From contig CALUXF010000011.1 in the NCBI GenBank assembly GCA_944324655.1, forward strand, positions 1 to 47,720: a stretch of DNA of 47,720 bases. The letters run 5' to 3'. A program made the translations under genes and the position numbers. The notes below the pieces were generated by a model. That model was given only the letters and a program-made list of their open reading frames with translations, had not been told where the DNA came from and made no database searches. Below, piece after piece: positions 32,759-41,633 of this stretch (positions within the stretch are counted from its first letter, which is position 1; each line of letters begins with the position of its first letter). This DNA comes from Candidatus Avelusimicrobium aviculae (GTDB lineage Bacteria; Elusimicrobiota; Elusimicrobia; Elusimicrobiales; Elusimicrobiaceae).

Positions 32759-35579
32759 CAGCCGTCTCCTCTTGCTCTACGGTTAAGCCTTCTTTTTCCA
32801 ATACAGCCGCGCAGCGGGCGCACAAATCCGCGTGTTTGGGGTTTGCGCCAACATCTTCTTTCCACTGCCAGCAACGGGGGCATTTTTCTCCCGGGGCGTG
32901 TACGGCTTCTATATTCAGTTCACCGGCGCCGTCTTTTACTTCCACCGCGGACACAATGGCAATCTCCGGCCACATGTTTTGGGTTTCTTCCAAGAACGCT
33001 TTCATGTCCGGGTTATCGGTTTTAAAAATAACCTTCGCTTCTAACGAAGCCCCTATCACGCCTTTTTGGCGGGCGTCTTCCAGTTCTTTTTGCACCAAAT
33101 CACGTATATCACGGATTTTGTTCCATTTTTCTTCCAGTTTCACATCCGGCACCATAGAGGCATTACGCGGCATATTGGAAAGGAAAATACTTTCCGGCAA
33201 GTCCTTCCCGGCCGGGATAGAGCGCAGCACCTGCCACGCTTCTTCCGCCGTAAAAGAAAGCACCGGCGCCATTAACTGCAACAAGGCTTTTACAATTTCC
33301 GCCAGCGTGGTTTGCGCGCTGCGGCGGGAATGTGAAGAAGCCCCCAGCGTATACAAACGGTCTTTGGAAGCGTCCAACATAAAAGAAGACAAATCCAAAA
33401 TACAGAAATTGGCTATGCTGCGCATGGCATGGCGAAAGTTAAAGGTGTCATACCCTTTATGCACTTCTTGGATTAACGCGTCCAGCCGGCCCAGCATGTA
33501 TTGGTCCATTTCCGTCAAATCGGCCGCGGCCACCGCGTGTTTGGCGGGTTCATAATCAAACAAATTGCCCAGCGCATAGCGGATTGTGTTGCGCAATTTG
33601 CGGTAAGTATCCACCGGGCCGCCTAAAATTTCATCAGAAATGCGCACGTCTTCCTGATAGTCCGCAAAAGCCACCCACAGGCGTAAAATATCCGCGCCGA
33701 ATTTGCTGATTACGTCTTCCGGCGCTACGCTGTTGCCCAAGGATTTGTGCATGGGGCGGCCTTGCTGGTCCAGCACCATGCCGTGCGTGACAATGGTTTT
33801 AAACGGAGGCACTCCCTCCAGCGTAAAAGAAGGAATATAAGAACTTTGGAACCAGCCGCGGTGCTGGTCAGACCCTTCGGAATACACATCCGCCGGGAAA
33901 TCCAACCCGCGGTCTTTTAACACGGCCGCCCAGGAAACGCCGGAGTCCAGCCAAACGTCCAAAATATCCGTTTCTTTGCGAAACTCGTGAGAACCGCATT
34001 CACAGCTATAGCCCTGCGGGACCAACTTTTCCACGGGGTCAATAAACCAAAAATCGGACCCTTCTTTCATGGCGCGCTCTTTGATAAAAGAGAACAGCTC
34101 ATGGTTGATTTGCGCTTTGCCGCATTTCTTACAATACAAAATGGTTACCGGAGTACCCCAGAAACGCTGGCGGGACAAACACCAATCCGGCCGAAGCCCA
34201 ATCATGGCGCGCATGCGTTCTTCCCCGCCGGCGGGATAAAATTTTACGTCCTTTAAGCCGGCTTGCAATTTTTCACGCAGGCCGTCTTTGTCAATGCTCA
34301 TAAACCATTGTTCCGTAGCGCGGAAAATAATGGGGTTGTGGCAGCGCCAGCAGTGCGGATAGCTGTGGGTGATTTTCTGTTCTTTAATTAAAGAACCCAG
34401 CTCTTCCAATTTTTTAACCATTAAGGGGTTGGCGTCAAAAACGTGCATGCCCTCAAACACGCCCGCTTCTTTGGTATAGCAGCCCTTTTCGTCCACCGGG
34501 CAGAATACGTCCAGCCCCCATTGTTTTCCGGCGCGGAAGTCGTCCTCCCCGTGGCCGGGGGCAATATGCACAATACCCACCCCGGCGTCCATGGTTACAA
34601 AGTCCGTCCAAATAACGGGGTTTTCTTTACCGTTAAGCGGGTGAATATATTTAAGGCCCACTAATTTTTCCCCGGGCACTTTGCCCACTTGGGCGGCTTC
34701 CAGCCCGGTGTTTTTAATAAATTCTTCGGCCAGCTTTTCAGCCACCACATAATACTCCCCGGTGTGGGCGTCTTTTAAAATGGCGTAATCTTCCGTATTG
34801 GACACGGCGGCCGCCATGTTGGAGGGAATCGTCCACGGGGTGGTGGTCCAAATACCTAAAGAAACGGGTTTGGAAAAGTCCAAATCGCCAAAAACTTCAG
34901 CGGTAGGATGGGCTAATTTAAAACGTAAATAAATAGAGGTGGATTCCACGTCTTTATATTCGGTTTCCGCGTCCGCCAGGGCCGTTTCGCAATGGGAACA
35001 CCAGGTAATGGTTTTTTGGCCTTTATAGACGTAGCCTTTTTCAATCAAATCCAAAAACACGCCAATCGTAATGCCTTCATAGCGCGGGGCCATGGTAAGG
35101 TATGGGTTGCCCCAATCCCCCTGTACGCCCAGGCGTTTAAAACCCTGGCGTTGGATATCAATAAATTTGGAAGCAAACTCACGCGCTTTTTTACGGAAGG
35201 CGGGCACGTCCGTAATATGTTTCTTGTCTTGTTTAAGCTCTTTTAATAAGGCTTGTTCAATGGGCAGGCCATGGCAGTCCCACCCCGGGACATAGGGCGT
35301 ATAGTGCCCGGTCATCGCGCGGCTTTTTAAAATAATATCCTTAATGGTTTTGTCTAACGCATGGCCGATGTGTATTTTTCCGTTGGCGTAGGGCGGCCCG
35401 TCGTGCAGAATAAAATGTTCGCCGGCTTCATTCTTTTTAAGCATGGCTTCATAAAGATTCATTTCTTGCCAAAACTCTAAGATTTTAGGTTCTTTCTGCG
35501 CCAGGCCCGCGCGCATAGGGAATTCAGTCTGCGGCAGCAGCACGGTATGGGAATATTTATTTTTACTATTTTTTGCCAT
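32751..35579 (-). CDS. ileS: Isoleucyl-tRNA synthetase
   Basis: A 942-residue class I synthetase charging tRNA-Ile. HIGH motif exact (H70-H73 in KIHIGHALDK); 'PGWDCHGLPIE' active-site block; editing domain with 'WTTTPWTIPSN'. The KMSKS loop reads 'PMHKSLGN', a variant that keeps the second Lys. The C-terminal zinc finger has two CxxC pairs ('CPRCWQW', 'CARCAAV'). Full length. GGGAG lies about 10 nt before ATG, and TATAAT at 35615-35620 is its likely -10. First gene of the minus-strand run down to 28132. Confidence 0.96.
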   Translation of the reverse strand: MAKNSKNKYSHTVLLPQTEFPMRAGLAQKEPKILEFWQEMNLYEAMLKKNEAGEHFILHDGPPYANGKIHIGHALDKTIKDIILKSRAMTGHYTPYVPGWDCHGLPIEQALLKELKQDKKHITDVPAFRKKAREFASKFIDIQRQGFKRLGVQGDWGNPYLTMAPRYEGITIGVFLDLIEKGYVYKGQKTITWCSHCETALADAETEYKDVESTSIYLRFKLAHPTAEVFGDLDFSKPVSLGIWTTTPWTIPSNMAAAVSNTEDYAILKDAHTGEYYVVAEKLAEEFIKNTGLEAAQVGKVPGEKLVGLKYIHPLNGKENPVIWTDFVTMDAGVGIVHIAPGHGEDDFRAGKQWGLDVFCPVDEKGCYTKEAGVFEGMHVFDANPLMVKKLEELGSLIKEQKITHSYPHCWRCHNPIIFRATEQWFMSIDKDGLREKLQAGLKDVKFYPAGGEERMRAMIGLRPDWCLSRQRFWGTPVTILYCKKCGKAQINHELFSFIKERAMKEGSDFWFIDPVEKLVPQGYSCECGSHEFRKETDILDVWLDSGVSWAAVLKDRGLDFPADVYSEGSDQHRGWFQSSYIPSFTLEGVPPFKTIVTHGMVLDQQGRPMHKSLGNSVAPEDVISKFGADILRLWVAFADYQEDVRISDEILGGPVDTYRKLRNTIRYALGNLFDYEPAKHAVAAADLTEMDQYMLGRLDALIQEVHKGYDTFNFRHAMRSIANFCILDLSSFMLDASKDRLYTLGASSHSRRSAQTTLAEIVKALLQLMAPVLSFTAEEAWQVLRSIPAGKDLPESIFLSNMPRNASMVPDVKLEEKWNKIRDIRDLVQKELEDARQKGVIGASLEAKVIFKTDNPDMKAFLEETQNMWPEIAIVSAVEVKDGAGELNIEAVHAPGEKCPRCWQWKEDVGANPKHADLCARCAAVLEKEGLTVEQEETAGV

Positions 35580-35614
35580 GAGAGTACACTCCCGTTGATT
35601 AAGGATATATTTTC

Positions 35615-35628
35615 ATTATACGAAATAT
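35615..35628 (-). promoter_or_regulatory. ileS promoter -10 with extended motif
   Basis: On the minus strand ATATTTCGTATAAT, with TATAAT as -10, 36 bp before the ileS start. The same 14 bases occur before the symporter gene at 38884-38897. The -35 region is poor. Confidence 0.5.
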
Positions 35629-35656
35629 TGAGAGAGGAAAACACGTGCTGGAAATG

Positions 35657-36043
35657 TTATTTCTTCCCGGTTTGCTTATGCAGATAATCGTGCAGTTTTT
35701 CCAAGGTTTCACGGCTTACGGTATGTTCCATTTTGCAGGCGTCAATATCGGCCGTTTTGGGGCTTACGCCAATAACTTGCGTTAAAAACCGGCTTAAAAT
35801 GGCGTGGCGTTTTTTTACGTCCTCAGCGGCGCGGCGGCCTTTGGCGGTAAGTTCCACGCCCTGATACGGCTCATGCGTCAAATACCCTTCTTTGGCAAGC
35901 GCGTTTACCGCTCCGGTTACGCTGGGGGTTCTTACGCCCAGCATATCGCGCACATCGGTAATGCGGGCGCGGCCGTTTTCATCAGCCGCCAGAGAAATAG
36001 CCTCTAAATAATCTTCCATGTTAGATGAGAGTTTACGCGCCAT
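35657..36043 (-). CDS. DtxR/MntR-family metal-dependent transcriptional regulator
   Basis: A 128-residue repressor of the iron/manganese-responsive DtxR/MntR group. N-terminal winged helix: 'MEDYLEAISLAADENGRARI' and 'LGVRTPSVTGAVNALAKEGY'; dimerisation/metal region with 'DACKMEHTVSRETLEKLHDY', containing the Cys, Glu and His that serve as metal ligands. It lacks the C-terminal SH3-like domain of DtxR and so is MntR-like in size. GGGGG precedes the ATG. Divergent from gdhA. Targets in this window are not evident. Confidence 0.88.
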   Translation of the reverse strand: MARKLSSNMEDYLEAISLAADENGRARITDVRDMLGVRTPSVTGAVNALAKEGYLTHEPYQGVELTAKGRRAAEDVKKRHAILSRFLTQVIGVSPKTADIDACKMEHTVSRETLEKLHDYLHKQTGKK

Positions 36044-36109
36044 AACGCCCCCAATATTTAGCCTTTCTAACTTTTGTTATATCATAAAAAACACCCCCTC
36101 GGCAACCGC

Positions 36110-36137
36110 TTGCACAAAAGTAAAATGGTGTTATAAT
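36110..36137 (+). promoter_or_regulatory. gdhA promoter
   Basis: TTGCAC (36110-36115), 16-bp spacer, TATAAT (36132-36137), 27 bp before the gdhA ATG. A strong AGGAGGG (36154-36160) follows, 4 nt from the ATG. Confidence 0.75.
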
Positions 36138-36164
36138 AAAAGTATCACCAAACAGGAGGGAACT

Positions 36165-37514
36165 ATGGACAGCAAAACCTATGCCGCCGAGTTTTTGGAA
36201 TACGTTGCTAAAAAAGACCCGGCACAAAAAGTTTTTCACCAAGCCGTTAAAGAAGTGGTTTCCAGCCTTACCCCCGTTTTACAGCAGCACCCCTTATACC
36301 TTAAAGAACGCATTTTGGAACGAATCACCGAGCCGGAACGCATTATTATTTTCCGCGTGCCTTGGCAAGATGACAAAGGTGAAATCCACGTAAACCGCGG
36401 TTTTCGCGTGCAGTATAACAGTGCGCTGGGTCCGTATAAAGGCGGGATGCGCTTTCACAGCACGGTAAACCAAGACGTACTAAAATTTTTAGGCTTTGAA
36501 CAGGTTTTTAAAAACAGTTTAACAACGCTTCCCTTAGGAGGAGGCAAAGGCGGCAGTGATTTTGACACCCGCGGCAAGTCAGACAGCGAAGTAATGCGCT
36601 TTTGCCATTCTTTTATTAACGAGCTGTACCACCACATCGGCTACCATACCGATATCCCCGCTGGGGACCTGGGCTGCGGCGCCCGGGAAATAGGCTATAT
36701 GTTTGGCCAATATAAAAAATTAACCAATGACTTTACCGGCGCTTTCACCGGCAAAAAACCCAACTGGGGCGGCAGCTTGCTTCGCCCGGAGGCCACCGGT
36801 TACGGCGTGGCCTATTTTGCCCAGAACATGCTGCAAAACAAAGGCGACAGTTTAGAGAAAAAAACCTGCATTATTTCCGGCACGGGCAATGTGGGCATTT
36901 ACGCCATGGAAAAACTCACCCAGCTGGGCGCCAAAGTGGTGGGCTTTATGGATTATGACGGCAGTGTGTACGACCCGGATGGCGTAAACGAAGAAAAACT
37001 GGCTTTCTTAAAAGATTTGGTATTTGTGCGCCGCGGCAGTTTAAAAGAATACGGGCAAAAATTTAAAGCGGCGCATTTCCGCCCCGGCAAAAAGACATGG
37101 GACATCCCCTGTGATTTGGCCTTCCCCACGGCCTGCGAAAACGAACTGCAGGCCGAAGATGCCAAAACCCTGGCTTTAAACGGCTGCAAAGGCGTGTGTG
37201 AAGGTTCCAACATGCCTTGCACACCAGAGGCAATAGACATTATCAAAGAGAATAAAATGCTGTACTCTCCCGGAAAAGCGGCTAATGCGGGCGGGGTGGC
37301 CGTATCCGGGCTGGAGATGACCCAAAACAGCATGCGCGTGTACTGGACGCGCGAAGAGGTGGACCAATACCTCCGCCGCATTATGAACAGCATCCACTCC
37401 AACTGTTTGGAAGCCGCCGCCCAATACGGCATGCCCGGCGATTACATGGCCGGGGCCAATATTTTTGGCTTTAAAAAAGTGGCGGACGCCATGATAGACC
37501 AAGGTTTAGTATAA
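36165..37514 (+). CDS. gdhA: NADP-type glutamate dehydrogenase
   Basis: Catalyses reversible reductive amination of 2-oxoglutarate. The 449-residue length and the blocks 'GPYKGGMRFHSTVNQDVLKF' and 'LPLGGGKGGSDFDTRGKS' are those of hexameric family-I enzymes; the catalytic and substrate lysines (about K92 and K128) are present, and 'SGTGNVG' is the nucleotide fold. The start at 36165 is set by the AGGAGGG in front; the upstream open frame to 36018 is non-coding promoter DNA. Convergent with a glutamate/dicarboxylate-type symporter, suggesting glutamate metabolism. Confidence 0.96.
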   Translation: MDSKTYAAEFLEYVAKKDPAQKVFHQAVKEVVSSLTPVLQQHPLYLKERILERITEPERIIIFRVPWQDDKGEIHVNRGFRVQYNSALGPYKGGMRFHSTVNQDVLKFLGFEQVFKNSLTTLPLGGGKGGSDFDTRGKSDSEVMRFCHSFINELYHHIGYHTDIPAGDLGCGAREIGYMFGQYKKLTNDFTGAFTGKKPNWGGSLLRPEATGYGVAYFAQNMLQNKGDSLEKKTCIISGTGNVGIYAMEKLTQLGAKVVGFMDYDGSVYDPDGVNEEKLAFLKDLVFVRRGSLKEYGQKFKAAHFRPGKKTWDIPCDLAFPTACENELQAEDAKTLALNGCKGVCEGSNMPCTPEAIDIIKENKMLYSPGKAANAGGVAVSGLEMTQNSMRVYWTREEVDQYLRRIMNSIHSNCLEAAAQYGMPGDYMAGANIFGFKKVADAMIDQGLV

Positions 37515-37531
37515 ACACCACCCCCAAAAAT

Positions 37532-37562
37532 AAAACCCCGGCCGAGTAACAGCCGGGGTTTT
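37532..37562 (+). terminator. Bidirectional terminator between gdhA and symporter gene
   Basis: Perfect 11-bp stem AAAACCCCGGC / GCCGGGGTTTT with a 9-nt loop, flanked by A- and T-runs suitable for both converging genes. Confidence 0.92.
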
Positions 37563-37580
37563 ACCGTTTATTTAAAAACA

Positions 37581-38846
37581 TTAGCCTATGCGTATCCCTT
37601 GCGGGTTGCTGGGCTGGGAGGGTTCCTCCTGCGCCGGCAAGGCAACCGGCTGCACCGGGCGGCGGGAATAGAGTTTATCCACAATCACCGCTATGGCCCC
37701 GTCCCCCGTTACATTGCAAGCCGTGCCAAAAGAGTCCATGGCAATATACAAGGCAATCATCAGGCCCAGTTCGGCCTCGCCAAAACCCAGCATGCTCTGC
37801 AAAATACCCAACGCCGCCATAATGGCCCCGCCGGGCACGCCGGGCGCGGCCACCATGGTAATGCCCAGCATAAAAATAAATCCCGCATATTGGGCAAAGT
37901 GGAGAGGCTGGCCCGTCATTAAGAAAATAGCCATGGAACAAGCGACGATTTTCATGGTGCTGCCAGACAAGTGAATCGTGGCGCACAGCGGCACCACAAA
38001 ACCGGCGATTTCCTTTTTAACCCCCAGCTTTTCCACTTGTTTTAAATTGACCGGTATCGTGGCGGCGGAAGACTGCGTGCCCAAAGCCGTCATATAAGAA
38101 ACCATCATGGTTTTAAGCATAAAGAAAGGGTTTTTCCCGGCGATAATACCCGCCAATAAAAATTGCAAAAACAACATAACCGCCGTAATGCCAAAAATAA
38201 GCACAATAATCTTGGCAAACACGCCCAGCACCGTGGCCACTTGGCCGCCTACCGTCATGTTTAAGAAAATGCCAAAAATATACAAAGGCAGTACGGGTAT
38301 GATAACGGATACGATCACCCGGTCTATAATGTCCCTAAAATCCTGTAAAGCGCCTTTTAAACGCGTGCCGGGAATAGAAGCCATGCCCAGCCCCAGCGTA
38401 AAAGCCAATACCAAAGCGGCCATCACGTCCATCATAGGAGGCATGGGGATAGAAAAATAAGCTTTTAACGCCACCGCCTCCCCAAAAGAGGTCATTCTGT
38501 CCGCGGCCGTAATTAAGCTGGGGTAAGTAAGGTCCGCCACCGCATAGCTGAAAAAACCGGAAAACAGCGTAAACCCATACGCAAGCGCCGTGGTAATAAA
38601 CAACAGTTTGCCGGCGCTGCGGCCCAGTTCGGCAATGCCGGGCGCCACTAAACCAATAATTAACAAAGGAATAATAAAACCTAAGAAGTTGCCAAAAATA
38701 CCGTTAATGGTTATAAAAAAGCGGGTCAGCCAATCCGGGAAGAACAACCCGCACACAATCCCCGCTATGATAGCGGCGATCACCGCGGGCAAAAGCCCCC
38801 ATTTAAGCCGCAGTTTAAGCAGTTTTCTCTTTTTGAATTTAAACAT
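37581..38846 (-). CDS. Dicarboxylate/amino acid:cation symporter (DAACS family)
   Basis: A 421-residue Na+ or H+ coupled carrier with about eight TM helices and re-entrant loops. The 'SSAATIPVNLKQ' Ser-rich hairpin, 'LSGSTMKI' and 'DSFGTACNVTGDGAIAVIVDKL' are typical DAACS substrate and cation-site regions. Substrate could be glutamate, aspartate or C4-dicarboxylates; proximity to gdhA favours glutamate but does not prove it. A Lys/Arg-rich N-terminus precedes the first helix. TATAAT at 38884-38889 is the likely -10. Confidence 0.88.
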   Translation of the reverse strand: MFKFKKRKLLKLRLKWGLLPAVIAAIIAGIVCGLFFPDWLTRFFITINGIFGNFLGFIIPLLIIGLVAPGIAELGRSAGKLLFITTALAYGFTLFSGFFSYAVADLTYPSLITAADRMTSFGEAVALKAYFSIPMPPMMDVMAALVLAFTLGLGMASIPGTRLKGALQDFRDIIDRVIVSVIIPVLPLYIFGIFLNMTVGGQVATVLGVFAKIIVLIFGITAVMLFLQFLLAGIIAGKNPFFMLKTMMVSYMTALGTQSSAATIPVNLKQVEKLGVKKEIAGFVVPLCATIHLSGSTMKIVACSMAIFLMTGQPLHFAQYAGFIFMLGITMVAAPGVPGGAIMAALGILQSMLGFGEAELGLMIALYIAMDSFGTACNVTGDGAIAVIVDKLYSRRPVQPVALPAQEEPSQPSNPQGIRIG

Positions 38847-38883
38847 TTACTTTTCTCTCTTTCATTTATAAAATAACTTTTTT

Positions 38884-38897
38884 ATTATACGAAATAT
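38884..38897 (-). promoter_or_regulatory. Symporter promoter -10 with extended motif
   Basis: ATATTTCGTATAAT on the minus strand, identical over 14 bases to the element before ileS; 37 bp upstream of the start codon. Confidence 0.5.
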
Positions 38898-38965
38898 CCA
38901 GCCCTCCGGCTTGTTTTTTACACAGCGGCGCGCGGAACAAACGGGATATTTGCTAAAATAACTAT

Positions 38966-39550
38966 ATGAAAGTAAAGATAAACATAGACGGCGGAAGCCG
39001 CGGAAACCCCGGTCCGGGGGCTTCGGCCTACGTTATCAAAAATCCGGAAGGAAAATTACTGGCCCAGGAAGGGCATTTTTTGGCGCATTGCACCAATAAT
39101 CATGCCGAATTTACCGCCCTTAAACGCGCGGCGCAAGCCTGCCTGCTGCTGGGCGCCACGGAATTGGATATCCGCTCGGACTCTTTACTTTTAGTGAAGC
39201 AATACTTAGGAGAATATAAAATCAAGAACCAAAATTTAAAAGAGCTGATTGACCAAATCCGCCAAATTACCGAAAATTTCAAAGCGGTGCATATTCAACA
39301 TGTCCCGCGCGAACAAAATAAAGAAGCGGACGCTTTGGCCAACAAAGCCATGGACGCTAAGTGCGATGTGGGCTGCCCGCCCGCGCCAACAAATACACCA
39401 AAAACCAAAATCAATTCCGCCCCGGCTGCGCCAGCCCGGCAGTCCGCCGCAATCAAAACGGCACAGCCTAAAACCGGAAAAACGGGGCAGAAAAAAGCGT
39501 CCAAACCCAAAAAAGGGCCTCAACAATTAGATTTGTTTGACGGTTTTTAA
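38966..39550 (+). CDS. Ribonuclease HI with low-complexity tail and clamp-binding-like C-terminus
   Basis: Degrades the RNA strand of RNA-DNA hybrids. The RNase H fold occupies residues 1-132 with all four catalytic acids (D8, E48, D72, D122) and 'NIDGGSRGNPGPGA' at the start, the compact bacterial/archaeal type. Residues ~133-185 are a Pro/Ala/Lys/Thr-rich linker, and the protein ends 'PQQLDLFDGF'; QLDLF fits the QL[S/D]LF consensus for binding the DNA polymerase beta clamp. No SD; TAAAAT (38954-38959) lies 6 nt before ATG. rnpB follows. Confidence 0.88.
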   Translation: MKVKINIDGGSRGNPGPGASAYVIKNPEGKLLAQEGHFLAHCTNNHAEFTALKRAAQACLLLGATELDIRSDSLLLVKQYLGEYKIKNQNLKELIDQIRQITENFKAVHIQHVPREQNKEADALANKAMDAKCDVGCPPAPTNTPKTKINSAPAAPARQSAAIKTAQPKTGKTGQKKASKPKKGPQQLDLFDGF

Positions 39551-39621
39551 CGGCCCCTTGCGCGCTTTTCACCTTAAGAAACAGCGCTTGCTTTTTTATA
39601 AAAAAAGCCGAAACTATTTAC

Positions 39622-39957
39622 AACAGCCCAGATAGCCGCTCCCGGCCGTTTTAGGCTTAGGGGGAGGAACTTCCGGACTCCACAAGGCAGTGCGCCGCCC
39701 GAAAGGACGGGACGACGGGGCCATATCACCCCGTTGGACGGAAAGTGCAACAGAAAACAAACCGCCCGCAAGGGTAAGGGTGAAAAGGTGGGGTAAGAGC
39801 CCACCGCGTTTGCGGCAACGCAAACGGCACGGTAAACCCCGCACGGAGCAAGGCCAAGCCGGTCCACACGCTGCCCGCGTTCGTGACCAAGTAGGCCGCT
39901 TAGAGTAATGGCTATCCCGGCCCGCAAGGGCTGACAGAATCCGGGGTATAGGCTGTT
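39622..39957 (+). ncRNA. rnpB: RNase P RNA (type A)
   Basis: The catalytic RNA of ribonuclease P, which matures tRNA 5' ends. Seen: the conserved 5' core 'GAGGAACTTCCGGACTCC', the central 'AAGGGTGAAAAGGTG' followed by 'GGTAAGAGCCCACCG', and the 3' core 'GACAGAATCCGGGGTATAGGC'. The ends pair as helix P1 (AACAGCC 39622-39628 with GGCTGTT 39951-39957), giving ~336 nt. A terminator follows at once. Protein-like open frames on either strand here are spurious. Confidence 0.95.
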
Positions 39958-39959
39958 AA

Positions 39960-39994
39960 AAAACCGCCGTGTGCAAACACGGCGGTTTTATTTT
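39960..39994 (+). terminator. Rho-independent terminator of rnpB
   Basis: Perfect 13-bp stem AAAACCGCCGTGT / ACACGGCGGTTTT, GCAA loop, then TTTT. Confidence 0.93.
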
Positions 39995-40008
39995 AACAGT
40001 AAAAACAA

Positions 40009-40992
40009 CTAAGCGTTGGCTTGCGCTTCCTCACAGGGAGTCTTGCCCCCTACTTTTCCGCCCGGAGACAGCGGTACTTCAAACCAAAAAAAGGCTCCCT
40101 GCCCCAAGCCGGCGCTTTCCACCCCGATAATGCCGTTATGGGCATTAATAATTTCCTGGGCGATGGACAGCCCCAGCCCCCAGCCTTGTTTTTTTACGTT
40201 GCGGTCATTATCGGCTTGATGGAATTTTTGAAAGATTTTGCTCTTTTCCCCGTGGGAAATACCGGGCCCGTTGTCTGAGACGCAAAAGCGCAGTTTATCC
40301 CCCAACACAAAATAGCGCACTTCCACGCGCCCCCCCTGCGGGGCAAATTTTATGGAATTGCCCAACAAGTTGTTAATGGCCTGGGAAATGCGGAACCGGT
40401 CCGCGTAGACACAAATGTCAGTAGGATAATCATAGGTTACCAAAAAGATGCCTTTCTTCTGCGCATTGACCGTTTGCAAGGCAACCACATCGGCAATTAA
40501 CGCGTTAAAAATAAAATTTTTAAAATCCATTTTAAACTTGCCGGACTCAATCATGGAAATATCCATCAGGTCCGCCATCAGCAGGTTCATATTGTCCGTG
40601 GCTTTAATAATATTGTTCAGGGCAATTTGGTCGTTATTTCCCCCGCCTTGCGGGTTATCCATCATCAGCACCGAGGTAAACCCCTGAATGGAAGAGAGCG
40701 GCTGGCGCAAATCATGCGCCACGATAGACATAAATTTGCTGCGTATTTCATTTAAGCGGCTTAGTTCCTGGTTGGAAAGACGCAATTTTTCCACCATGCC
40801 TTCCAATATGCCCACTTTGCCGGAAAGCTGCTGCTGCATACTGGCTATTTGCTGCTGATAGTTATGTTCCGCCTTCATAATGGTGCGGTTCATTTTCTTT
40901 AAAATAAACTTTTTGGTAATCCAATACGTAAATAAAGACAGCGTAGAGGCCACCAACAAAGAATAGGAAACAAACATTTCAAATGTATTCAT
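40009..40992 (-). CDS. Membrane-anchored sensor histidine kinase (orphan)
   Basis: A 327-residue kinase with one N-terminal TM helix (about 7-26) and no sizeable periplasmic sensor, a coiled-coil (about 33-85), a HisKA dimerisation domain with the phospho-acceptor H93 ('FMSIVAHDLRQPLSSIQGF'), and a HATPase domain with N box 'NNLLGNSIKF', G1 'DNGPGI' and G2 'GWGLGLSIAQ'. No response regulator is encoded nearby. It follows tsaC by 8 bp and ends the rsmI-tsaC-kinase run. Signal unknown; membrane or cytoplasmic sensing is inferred from the lack of an external domain. Confidence 0.9.
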   Translation of the reverse strand: MNTFEMFVSYSLLVASTLSLFTYWITKKFILKKMNRTIMKAEHNYQQQIASMQQQLSGKVGILEGMVEKLRLSNQELSRLNEIRSKFMSIVAHDLRQPLSSIQGFTSVLMMDNPQGGGNNDQIALNNIIKATDNMNLLMADLMDISMIESGKFKMDFKNFIFNALIADVVALQTVNAQKKGIFLVTYDYPTDICVYADRFRISQAINNLLGNSIKFAPQGGRVEVRYFVLGDKLRFCVSDNGPGISHGEKSKIFQKFHQADNDRNVKKQGWGLGLSIAQEIINAHNGIIGVESAGLGQGAFFWFEVPLSPGGKVGGKTPCEEAQANA

Positions 40993-41000
40993 AATACTCC

Positions 41001-41633
41001 CTAATCTATCTTTTCCCCAAGTACTTCTTCCAAAGCGCTCCGGGACACCGCCGCTTCGCGCAGCAGGCGGGGTTTCTTTTCAGCCAACGTAATAACGCTG
41101 GAAGCTACGGGGGACAGCGTCCCCCCCAAAAAAATAAAATCTGTTTTCCCGTCAAACGTGTTTAATAAATCCTCTTCCCGCGTAAGCGTGGGCTGGCCGT
41201 GCAAATTGGCGCTGGTGGAAGCCATAGGCGCCCCCATACAGGAAAGCAAACTCACCAAAAACTCATTGCCCGGAACCCGCAGCCCCAACGCCGCAAACCC
41301 GCGCAGCAACGCTTCCCCTTTGGGGCTGGGCGGTAAAATAATGGTTAACGCCCCGGGCCAAAAAGCTTGGGCCAATTTTTTAGCAGGTTCCTCCCATTGT
41401 ACCACTTCTTGGGCCTGCCGCACCGTACCCGTTAATATTTGCAACGCGCTTACGGGCGGGCGGTTTTTAATTTCATACAGACGGGAAATGGACTTCTCAT
41501 TAAACGCATTGGTGCCTATGCCGTATACGGTGTCCGTTGGGAACACCGCCACCGCCCCGGCGGTAATCTCCCGGGCGGCCCGGGTTATTAAATCGCTGGT
41601 CATTTCCCGTACGTTAAAAATCTGCGTTGTCAT
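41001..41633 (-). CDS. tsaC: Threonylcarbamoyl-AMP synthase (TsaC/Sua5/YrdC family)
   Basis: Makes threonylcarbamoyl-AMP for t6A37 modification of ANN-decoding tRNAs. The 210-residue protein has the YrdC core: 'GAVAVFPTDTVYGIGTNAFN', 'RLYEIKNRPP', 'PGALTIILPPSP', 'GLRVPGNEF' and 'STSANLHGQP'. It lacks the extra C-terminal Sua5 domain. Its start overlaps the rsmI stop by 20 bp, so the two are probably co-translated. Confidence 0.92.
   Translation of the reverse strand: MTTQIFNVREMTSDLITRAAREITAGAVAVFPTDTVYGIGTNAFNEKSISRLYEIKNRPPVSALQILTGTVRQAQEVVQWEEPAKKLAQAFWPGALTIILPPSPKGEALLRGFAALGLRVPGNEFLVSLLSCMGAPMASTSANLHGQPTLTREEDLLNTFDGKTDFIFLGGTLSPVASSVITLAEKKPRLLREAAVSRSALEEVLGEKID

Noticed and set aside
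39574-39927. Open frames on both strands at 39574-39927
   Set aside because: They coincide with rnpB, whose conserved core sequences and P1 pairing are clear.
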